8,188 bases of DNA from an uncultured beta proteobacterium (lineage in GTDB: Bacteria > Pseudomonadota > Gammaproteobacteria > Burkholderiales > Burkholderiaceae_C). The notes beneath the pieces are model-generated. The model did not search any database and was not told where the DNA came from. It saw nothing but the letters and a program-made list of their open reading frames with translations. A program made the position numbers and the translations under genes. The stretch is taken from NCBI GenBank assembly GCA_903958915.1, contig CAJBVC010000449.1:1-8188 (forward strand), in the 5' to 3' direction. Shown here one piece after another: positions 1 to 4,655 of this stretch (position 1 is the first letter of the stretch; every line of letters begins with the position of its first letter).

Positions 1-140
1 ACACATTCAGGAGCGTGCTACGCTTATCCTGTGGGCGCTAGAGGTATATTTTGCTTGTGAGGTCATGCGCAAACCCCGCGCAAGGCGGGTGGTGGGGCAG
101 ACGTTCTCCAGCCCGTGTCGTTCAGTCCCTGCGAGGCAGA
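1..140 (+). repeat. Direct repeat copy A (diverged duplicate of the amn leader)
   Basis: This stretch matches 1001-1124 with an offset of exactly 1000. The first 50 positions agree at 44 of 50, and all six differences are transitions. Similarity is patchy from 51 to 70, recovers over about 71-106 after a one-base slip, then a gap of about 16 bases precedes a matching GAGGCA[G/C]A-ATG end (133-143 and 1117-1127). The left limit is unknown because the window starts inside the match. It contains the hairpin at 8-31 and a second short stem, CCCGC/GCGGG, at 75-89. It is either a duplicated or displaced gene leader or one member of a dispersed repeat family. Confidence 0.85.
8..31 (+). other. Bulged hairpin inside repeat copy A
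   Basis: CAGGA (8-12) and GCGT (13-16) pair with ACGC (20-23) and TCCTG (27-31), leaving a three-base loop and a TTA bulge (24-26). The same hairpin occurs at 1008-1031, where the only two differences fall in the loop. That pattern suggests the fold itself is conserved, as RNA or as a protein site. Function unknown. Confidence 0.5.
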
Positions 141-183
141 ATGAGGCTCGCGTTAGCCCTCGCCTTTCGCCTGCACTGGTGCA

Positions 184-212
184 TTGACAGTACGTACGAA
201 ATTACGTACCAT
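184..212 (+). promoter_or_regulatory. Sigma-70-type promoter of the toxin-antitoxin operon
   Basis: A perfect -35 hexamer TTGACA (184-189) is followed, after a 17-bp spacer, by TACCAT (207-212), a 4/6 match to TATAAT. Transcription would begin near 219 and leave a short leader before the antitoxin SD (AGGA, 229-232). The spacer and -10 are covered by the palindromes of the putative operator. Confidence 0.7.
190..209 (+). promoter_or_regulatory. Putative YefM-YoeB autoregulatory operator
   Basis: Two TACGTA palindromes (191-196 and 203-208) have centres exactly 12 bp apart, with a further GTAC at 190-193. They sit between and over the -35 and -10 elements. In the E. coli yefM-yoeB operon, two palindromes with TGTACA cores 12 bp apart are bound by the antitoxin and the complex. 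The spacing and GTA-rich core here match that layout, so negative autoregulation is inferred. Confidence 0.6.
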
Positions 213-238
213 TCGATTCAAACACGATAGGAATCCAG

Positions 239-481
239 ATGCATGCACTTACCGCTAGCGAAGCTCGCGCGAATCTATACCGAATCATTGATGAGACTGC
301 GGAGTCTCATCAACCCATAATCATTTCAGGAAAGCGGAAAAGTGCTGTTTTGCTGTCGGCTGATGACTGGAGTGCAATACAAGAAACTTTGTACCTGCTG
401 GCGGTTCCAGGTATGCGCGAATCCATCAAGGCCGGTATGGCCGAACCGCTAGCAAAGAGTGCGAAGGCACTAAAGTGGTGA
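239..481 (+). CDS. yefM: Antitoxin, Phd/YefM family (type II TA)
   Basis: This 80-residue protein resembles E. coli YefM (83 aa) along most of its length. Shared features are the N-terminal SEARANL block (about 7-13), a hydrophobic strand PIIISG (about 26-31), the SAVLLSADDW strand/turn (35-44) and the ETLYLL helix (49-54). In this family the N-terminal half dimerises and binds DNA, while the C-terminal tail wraps and neutralises the toxin. ATG 239 has a well-placed SD (AGGA, 229-232, 6 nt away). The gene overlaps the toxin start, so translation is probably coupled. Codons such as CTA, ATA and CGA are more frequent than in the metabolic genes downstream, consistent with acquired DNA. It is inferred to repress its own promoter through the palindromes at 190-209. 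Confidence 0.92.
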   Translation: MHALTASEARANLYRIIDETAESHQPIIISGKRKSAVLLSADDWSAIQETLYLLAVPGMRESIKAGMAEPLAKSAKALKW

Positions 482-741
482 GTTGGGAGATCGTTTTTGC
501 CAAGCAGGCGCTCAAAGATGCCAAGAAGCTTGCCTCGAGGGGGCTCAAGCCAAAGGCGCAAGAACTGCTTGCGATTCTCGCAGCCAATCCATTACAAAAT
601 CCCCCACCCTATGAGAAATTAGTTGGAGACCTCTCTGGCGCTTACTCGCGCCGCATCAATATTCAGCACCGCATTGTGTATGAGGTATTCACCAATGAAT
701 GTGTGGTTCGTGTCTTGCGAATGTGGACCCACTATGAGTGA
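475..741 (+). CDS. yoeB: YoeB/Txe-family mRNA-endonuclease toxin
   Basis: This 88-residue protein is a YoeB/RelE-fold toxin. YoeB toxins cut mRNA in the ribosomal A site and are silenced by binding YefM. The family core is intact: PPYEKLVGDLSG (44-55), SRRINIQHRIVYEV (58-71) and the C-terminal HY. Residues equivalent to the E. coli YoeB catalytic set Glu46, Arg65, His83 and Tyr84 are Glu47, Arg66, His86 and Tyr87, so an active enzyme is expected. Two consecutive GTG codons could start it: GTG 475 (7 nt after GAAGG, 463-467) or GTG 478, which gives a four-base GTGA overlap with the antitoxin stop. Either way the two genes form one translationally coupled operon. The C-terminus is one Glu longer than the E. 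coli protein. Confidence 0.93.
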   Translation: MVSWEIVFAKQALKDAKKLASRGLKPKAQELLAILAANPLQNPPPYEKLVGDLSGAYSRRINIQHRIVYEVFTNECVVRVLRMWTHYE

Positions 742-744
742 ACG

Positions 745-824
745 GGCTAACTGGTCGGACAACGCGGACCCACAACAGCGGGCGGCGGCTTTGCACAACA
801 GTCCTTTAGGCCGGTGGGTTGGGT
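745..824 (+). other. Weak integron attC-like structure after the toxin gene
   Basis: Four bases after the toxin stop, GGCTAAC (745-751) resembles the attC R'' box, and GTTGGGT (818-824) fits the R' consensus GTTRRRY. CTAAC pairs with GTTGG (one G-T wobble). After a short unpaired spacer, TCGG (755-758) pairs with CCGG (811-814), giving two stem blocks as in an attC hairpin. The position just 3' of a TA operon is typical of a gene cassette. The R'' match is imperfect, the L stem is short, and no integrase or second clear attC is seen, so this is tentative. Confidence 0.25.
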
Positions 825-848
825 GTTCCTTCGACGGCCTGCAATTTG

Positions 849-897
849 CGGTTGCCACAGACTCGGCACGCCAGCCAAGGTGTTGAGGCAATAACCG
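849..897 (+). other. Bulged hairpin H1
   Basis: CGGTTGCC (849-856) pairs with GGCAA-CCG (887-897) if three bases (TAA, 892-894) bulge out. The loop is 30 bases (857-886). The architecture resembles the neighbouring hairpin H2. No terminator-like T-tract follows. Confidence 0.4.
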
Positions 898-903
898 ACG
901 CAT

Positions 904-960
904 GCCAGTAACGGTCCGCCCGCGAGCACAGGCCAACGAAGGGATACCCGGACCACTGGC
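904..960 (+). other. Strong bulged hairpin H2 (12 bp)
   Basis: GCCAGT (904-909) pairs with ACTGGC (955-960), and GGTCCG (913-918) pairs with CGGACC (949-954). This gives 12 perfect base pairs interrupted only by a three-base bulge, AAC (910-912). The remaining 30-base loop can form a further CCC/GGG stem (919-921 with 941-943). No T-run follows, so it is not a classical terminator. It could be a REP-like palindrome, a recombination site or a structured RNA. Confidence 0.6.
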
Positions 961-1000
961 TCCGCCACAAAGCCACGCAAAGGGGCAACTGCAATTTGCT

Positions 1001-1124
1001 ACACATTCAGGAGCGTGTCACGCTTATCCTGCAGGCGCTAGAGGCATGTTTCTCTGATGAAAGTTCTGCGGAAACCTCGCGCCAGGCGGATGGTTGGCAT
1101 GCGTTCGGCGCCGTCTGAGGCACA
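1001..1124 (+). repeat. Direct repeat copy B (amn leader)
   Basis: This is the partner of copy A and forms the 5' leader of amn, ending with its SD (GAGG, 1117-1120) and the ATG at 1125. It carries the conserved hairpin at 1008-1031 (CAGGA-GCGT / ACGC-TCCTG, TTA bulge). The stem seen at 75-89 in copy A is weaker here: 1077/1089 becomes a T-G wobble and 1076/1090 a mismatch. I could not identify a convincing -35/-10 pair within it. Being retained next to a functional gene, it may hold amn regulatory signals, but this is inference. Confidence 0.8.
1008..1031 (+). other. Bulged hairpin in the amn leader
   Basis: The fold is identical to that at 8-31: a five-pair lower stem, a TTA bulge (1024-1026), a four-pair upper stem and a GTC loop. 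It lies about 95 nt upstream of the amn start. It may act as an operator or a leader-RNA element for purine-responsive control; no known riboswitch class was recognised. Confidence 0.45.
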
Positions 1125-2627
1125 ATGCTCGCCATGTCAAATCTGCCCCCTTTCATGGCGCCCTTGCGCTTTACCGATCCTGCATCGGCATTGGCACAAG
1201 TCGCGCACATCTACGACGCCAGCATTGGCCATCTACGCCAGGCCATGCAGCGCTTTGTTGCTGGCGACAACTCCCTGGGTCACGTGCGTGCCTGCTATCC
1301 GCTGGTGCGCATTCTGACCGACACCGTATCGAGAAATACCGGCGCAGATATCGTGCGCCTGAGTTTTGGTTTTGTCGCCGGGCCAGGCAAGTTTGAAACC
1401 ACGTTGACGCGACCCGACCTGTACCGTGATTACTACCTGGAGCAGTTTCGTCTGCTGCTGCAAAACCATGGTGTGGAACTTGAGGTGGGAACCAGTTCGC
1501 AGCCCATTCCGGTGCATTTCTCGTTCGCTGAGAATGACCATGTGGAGGGCAATCTAAGCCCGCAGCGTCGAACCCTGATGCGCGACGTGTTCGATCTGCC
1601 TGACCTCTCCGCCATGGATGACGGCATCGCCAACGGGACGTATCAGCCACGTGCCGGTGAGCCTCAGCCTTTGTCGCTGTTTACCGCGCCCAGGGTCGAC
1701 TATTCGCTACATCGTCTGCGGCACTACACCGGCACGAACCCGGAGCATTTCCAGAACTTTGTGCTGTTTACCAACTACCAGTTCTACGTTGATGAGTTCA
1801 TTGCCCTGGGCCGCGCAGCCATGGCGGACCCGCAAAGTGACTACGTTGCCTTTGTGGAACCCGGAAACGTTGTGACGCGCCGGGTGGGCTTGCCATCCGA
1901 GGCGGACGATTTTCTTGGCAAGGAACCTCCGAGGCTGCCACAGATGCCGGGCTACCACCTCATGCGGGCAGACCGTTGTGGCATCAGCATGGTGAATATT
2001 GGCGTCGGACCGGCCAATGCCAAGAACATTACCGACCACATTGCCGTGCTGCGCCCGCACGCGTGGATCATGCTCGGGCACTGTGCCGGTTTGCGCAACA
2101 ACCAGCAGCTTGGCGACTATGTGCTGGCCCACGGCTATGTGCGTGAAGACCATGTGCTGGATGAAGAGCTGCCTTTGTGGGTGCCGATCCCGGCGTTGGC
2201 GGAGATTCAGGTGGCGTTGGAGCAGGCAGTCGCGGACGTAACACAAATCAAGGGCGCTGCGCTCAAAAGCATCATGCGCACCGGCACCGTGGCTTCGACC
2301 GACAACCGCAACTGGGAGCTGTTGCCCGACAACACGCCGCAGCGCCGCTTCAGCCAGAGCCGAGCCGTGGCCTTGGATATGGAGAGTGCCACGATAGCCG
2401 CCAACGGCTTCCGGTTTCGCGTTCCATACGGCACCCTGTTGTGCGTCAGTGACAAGCCCCTACACGGGGAAATCAAGTTGCCTGGCATGGCCAACCACTT
2501 TTATCGCGAGCGGGTCGATCAGCACCTGCGTATCGGCATTCGCGCAGTCGAATTGCTGCGGGCGCGGGGCGTTGACCAATTGCACAGCCGCAAACTGCGC
2601 AGCTTTGCCGAGGTAGCCTTTCAGTAA
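1125..2627 (+). CDS. amn: AMP nucleosidase
   Basis: The enzyme hydrolyses AMP to adenine and ribose 5-phosphate in the cytoplasm, part of purine nucleotide turnover and salvage. The 500-residue product is close to E. coli Amn (484 aa). The N-terminal regulatory domain covers roughly residues 10-175. Long near-identical blocks include RVDYSLHRLRHYTGT (190-204), FVLFTNY (212-218), VNIGVGPANAKNITDH (290-305), MLGHCAGLR (316-324) and DYVLAHGYVREDHVLD (331-346). The catalytic phosphorylase-fold signature is ALDMESATIAA (416-426), then VPYGTLLCVSDKPLHGEIKLPG (433-454) and a typical LHSRKLRSF end (486-494). The start at 1125 has GAGG four bases upstream; ATG 1134 is a second in-frame option. It converges on the nucleoside hydrolase gene 23 nt away. 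Confidence 0.97.
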   Translation: MLAMSNLPPFMAPLRFTDPASALAQVAHIYDASIGHLRQAMQRFVAGDNSLGHVRACYPLVRILTDTVSRNTGADIVRLSFGFVAGPGKFETTLTRPDLYRDYYLEQFRLLLQNHGVELEVGTSSQPIPVHFSFAENDHVEGNLSPQRRTLMRDVFDLPDLSAMDDGIANGTYQPRAGEPQPLSLFTAPRVDYSLHRLRHYTGTNPEHFQNFVLFTNYQFYVDEFIALGRAAMADPQSDYVAFVEPGNVVTRRVGLPSEADDFLGKEPPRLPQMPGYHLMRADRCGISMVNIGVGPANAKNITDHIAVLRPHAWIMLGHCAGLRNNQQLGDYVLAHGYVREDHVLDEELPLWVPIPALAEIQVALEQAVADVTQIKGAALKSIMRTGTVASTDNRNWELLPDNTPQRRFSQSRAVALDMESATIAANGFRFRVPYGTLLCVSDKPLHGEIKLPGMANHFYRERVDQHLRIGIRAVELLRARGVDQLHSRKLRSFAEVAFQ

Positions 2628-2650
2628 CCTTTGGGCGCTATGGCCGGCGT
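2628..2650. other. Short convergent intergenic gap
   Basis: amn (+) and the nucleoside hydrolase gene (-) end only 23 bases apart. No stem followed by a T-run is visible on either strand, so transcripts from the two sides may overlap at their 3' ends. Confidence 0.5.
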
Positions 2651-3637
2651 CTACCGCGCAAGCCAGCCGGTCAGCATGGTTCCCTCAAAGAGTTGCAGAC
2701 AGGCGGGTGCGTTCACTTCCATGCAAACCTGCGTCTGCGGTTGATTCAGGCTCCACCCGCTTTGTGGGTACTCGATAAAGGGGCGGCGATCCAGAATCGT
2801 TTGCCCTTGCGCGAGACCTTCCGTGGCCACGCGCACACAGCCCGTTTCCATGCGGAACATTTCCGGGGCTACCAGGTATATGAATGCGAGCAGATCGTGG
2901 GCATAGCAGCCAGGTGTGGCGTCCAGATGTTTGTGCAATCCGGAATAGAAAGTCGTATAGAACTTCACTGCATGGTGCAGGGTATCGGTCGCGGGATGGC
3001 GGTGGTGTTGCGCGATTTTCTCAAACAGGGACAACTCGGTCACTACCTGGTGGGTGACGTCCAGCCCCACCATGGTCAAGCGCCAGCCCGCCTGGAAAAC
3101 CCGATCTGCAGCATGGGGGTCGCTCCAGATGTTGGCCTCCGCGACAGGCGACACGTTGCCAGGCTCGACGATGGTGCCACCCATCAGGATCACTGCACGC
3201 ACCAGGGTGGGAAGCGCCGGCTCCAGTGCCAGTGCCAAAGCCAGGTTGCCGACCGGGCCGACCGCAACCAGCGTGATTTCTCCCGGATGGGCGCGCGCCA
3301 TATCCACAATGAACTGCGCCGATGACCGAGGGTCCATCGCGCTCCTGGTCGGCGTGCGGGACGGCAGGTTACCCAGCCCATCTGCTCCGTGAATGAAGTC
3401 CGGTGGGTCCACCGCAGGATTGACGAGTGGTTTGCCAATGCCTTTGGTGACGGGAATGTGTCGGTTGGCCAACCCCGTCAGATACAGTGCGTTGATGGCG
3501 GCCTGGCCCACCGTCACATTGCCAAACGTGGTCGTGATCCCCACCAGGTCGATCTGGGGATGCGCTAACGCGAAGTACAGTGCGATAGCGTCGTCAACAC
3601 CAGGATCGGTATCAAAAATGACTTTATGGATGTGCAT
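2651..3637 (-). CDS. Inosine/uridine-preferring nucleoside hydrolase
   Basis: This 328-residue cytoplasmic enzyme hydrolyses the N-glycosidic bond of ribonucleosides to free base and ribose. The family's Ca2+/ribose-binding motif DTDPGVDDA is at 9-17; Asp11, Asp15 and Asp16 correspond to Crithidia IU-NH Asp10, Asp14 and Asp15. Other family blocks are IHGADGLGN (82-90), the VGPVGNLALAL loop (126-136), LMGGTIVEPGNVSPVAEANIWSDPHAA (151-177) and HDLLA (247-251), whose Asp248 matches Asp242 of the Crithidia enzyme. Length is normal. It follows rbsK on the same strand after 12 bases, with no clear SD before ATG 3637, so translation probably depends on coupling to rbsK. Substrate range (purine, pyrimidine or both) cannot be read from sequence; the neighbours favour purines. 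It could be called iunH or rih. Confidence 0.94.
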   Translation of the reverse strand: MHIHKVIFDTDPGVDDAIALYFALAHPQIDLVGITTTFGNVTVGQAAINALYLTGLANRHIPVTKGIGKPLVNPAVDPPDFIHGADGLGNLPSRTPTRSAMDPRSSAQFIVDMARAHPGEITLVAVGPVGNLALALALEPALPTLVRAVILMGGTIVEPGNVSPVAEANIWSDPHAADRVFQAGWRLTMVGLDVTHQVVTELSLFEKIAQHHRHPATDTLHHAVKFYTTFYSGLHKHLDATPGCYAHDLLAFIYLVAPEMFRMETGCVRVATEGLAQGQTILDRRPFIEYPQSGWSLNQPQTQVCMEVNAPACLQLFEGTMLTGWLAR

Positions 3638-3649
3638 GAGATCTATGGT

Positions 3650-4582
3650 TCAGTGAACGCCGCAATAGCTGCGCAGCATTTGCAATGAAGTTTCCGAATC
3701 CTCAGATTGATTGGCGAGAAATTTATCGACATCGGACGCGCACGGAATGCTTGCCTGCGCACCCGGCACTTCACAGGCCATGGCACCGGCGGCACTGGCA
3801 ACGCGCACGGCCTTGCGCAGGTGCGCACCTTGGCTAAGTGCAGCGACAAGAACGCCACAAAATGTGTCTCCTGCTGCGGTGGTGTCAATGGCCTGCACAG
3901 CAAACGCCGGTTGCGCGATGACCTCCGTGGGCGTGCGTGCGCAGCAACCACGCGCACCGAGCGTCACGATAACGTTGGGAACCTGTACGTGCCGCAGGCA
4001 GTCGGCCACGTTGCCTTGGTGTCCAGCAACAACTGCCAGCTCCCCTTCATTGACCACCAGAATGTCCACGTTGTCGAGCAATTGCTGCGCAAGTGCCTGT
4101 GCGGGCGCCGCGTTCAACACCACGATGACACCCTGCTGGCGTGCCGCCTGTGCGTAAGCTGCAACCGTCGGCAACGGCGTTTCAAGCTGTAACAACAAGT
4201 GGCTGAAACCTGCCAATGCCGGCAGATGCTCCGGGCGTAACAAGGAATTTGCGCCCGGTGCGACCGTAATGGCATTTACGCCGTCTGCGGATACACAGAT
4301 AAATGCACAGCCGGTGGGTTCAGAGTCGCTCCTGACCACATGCGCTACCACTCCCGCGTCACGCAAGGAAGCTTCAATGGTTGGCGCGAAGTTATCGGCT
4401 CCCATCGCGGTCAGGAAATGCGTGGTGGCTGCGCCCGCTCGCGCACACGCCACTGCCTGGTTGGCCCCTTTGCCTCCGGGGAACGTGCGAAACCCCTGGC
4501 CCAACACGGTTTCTCCCGGGCAGGGAATCCGCTCTGCCCGGACGACAAAATCCAGGTTGGAGCTGCCTGCTACGAGTATCAT
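3650..4582 (-). CDS. rbsK: Ribokinase (PfkB family)
   Basis: The enzyme phosphorylates ribose with ATP to ribose 5-phosphate. The 310-residue product has the ribokinase N-terminal motif GGKGANQAVA (36-45), a PGE turn (22-24), the LNAAPA strand (156-161), NEGE (178-181), the ATP-site TLGARG (207-212) and DTTAAGDTF (233-241) with catalytic base Asp239, followed by GAQASIP (274-280). These match E. coli RbsK closely. ATG 4582 is preferred over the adjoining GTG 4585 because AAGGAA sits about 7 bases before the ATG. After the usual C-terminal helix there is an extra tail of about 20 residues not present in E. coli RbsK. It is first in a two-gene unit with the nucleoside hydrolase, whose ribose product it consumes. 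A nucleoside kinase is a less likely alternative. Confidence 0.93.
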   Translation of the reverse strand: MILVAGSSNLDFVVRAERIPCPGETVLGQGFRTFPGGKGANQAVACARAGAATTHFLTAMGADNFAPTIEASLRDAGVVAHVVRSDSEPTGCAFICVSADGVNAITVAPGANSLLRPEHLPALAGFSHLLLQLETPLPTVAAYAQAARQQGVIVVLNAAPAQALAQQLLDNVDILVVNEGELAVVAGHQGNVADCLRHVQVPNVIVTLGARGCCARTPTEVIAQPAFAVQAIDTTAAGDTFCGVLVAALSQGAHLRKAVRVASAAGAMACEVPGAQASIPCASDVDKFLANQSEDSETSLQMLRSYCGVH

Positions 4583-4593
4583 CACTTCTTCCT

Positions 4594-4622
4594 TTGGCGG
4601 GGTTTCGTCCGACTTCCATTAT
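4594..4622 (+). promoter_or_regulatory. Candidate promoter of the transporter operon
   Basis: TTGGCG (4594-4599, 4/6) and CATTAT (4617-4622, 4/6) are separated by exactly 17 bp. They lie 34 bp upstream of the bmp start codon. Both hexamers are weak, consistent with a regulated promoter. On the opposite strand CATAAT (4618-4623) is a 5/6 match to a -10 element for rbsK, but no good -35 is paired with it. Confidence 0.4.
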
Positions 4623-4626
4623 GGAA
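4614..4626. promoter_or_regulatory. Perfect 13-nt palindrome, putative shared operator
   Basis: TTCCAT-T-ATGGAA is a perfect inverted repeat around one central base. It lies mid-way in the gap between the divergent rbsK and bmp starts and covers the proposed -10 hexamers on both strands. A further small palindrome, TTGA-T-TCAA (4627-4635), abuts it. A repressor bound here would control uptake and catabolism together. The regulator is not encoded in the window and its family cannot be named. Confidence 0.5.
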
Positions 4627-4655
4627 TTGATTCAACACAGAACAGGAACACTGAC

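Larger units (their letters stand above)
841..999. repeat. Segment bounded by imperfect 16-bp inverted repeats
   Basis: GGCAACTGCAATTTGC (984-999) matches the reverse complement of 841-856 at 14 of 16 positions. The 159-bp segment encloses both bulged hairpins and ends directly before repeat copy B. This would fit a small non-autonomous element (MITE- or REP-like). No target-site duplication is evident, and GCAAWTTGC is itself nearly palindromic, which raises the chance of coincidence. Confidence 0.35.
742..1000. other. Gene-free spacer between toxin gene and amn leader
   Basis: No reading frame here on either strand shows a recognisable family, SD or coherent codon use. The short open frames across it run through palindromic DNA. 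It contains the attC-like structure (745-824), two bulged hairpins (849-897 and 904-960), the inverted repeats 841-856/984-999 and a directly repeated 11-mer CTGCAATTTGC (839-849 and 989-999). It looks like the remnant of a mobile or repeat-type element rather than coding DNA. Confidence 0.6.

Noticed and set aside
141..230. 29-codon frame starting at the ATG of repeat copy A
   Set aside because: It has an SD-like GAGG but no family resemblance, and the TA promoter lies within it; treated as a relic rather than a gene.
623..936. Short open frames on both strands after the toxin gene
   Set aside because: They overlap the toxin gene or run through the palindromic spacer, with no SD, no known domain and composition typical of non-coding repeats.
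996..1027. TTGCTA plus a TTAT-like sequence as an amn promoter
   Set aside because: No hexamer close to TATAAT occurs at an acceptable spacing, so the amn promoter is left unassigned.
2628..2680. Possible bidirectional terminator between amn and the hydrolase gene
   Set aside because: GCCGGC-type complementarity exists, but there is no stable stem followed by a T-run on either strand.
2693..3325. Plus-strand open frame of 210 codons opposite the nucleoside hydrolase
   Set aside because: The minus strand encodes all conserved hydrolase motifs; this frame is a shadow.
4269..4655. N-terminal extension of the binding-protein frame
   Set aside because: The upstream 129 codons overlap rbsK on the other strand and would bury the signal peptide. 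ATG 4656 has a good SD and begins the signal sequence.
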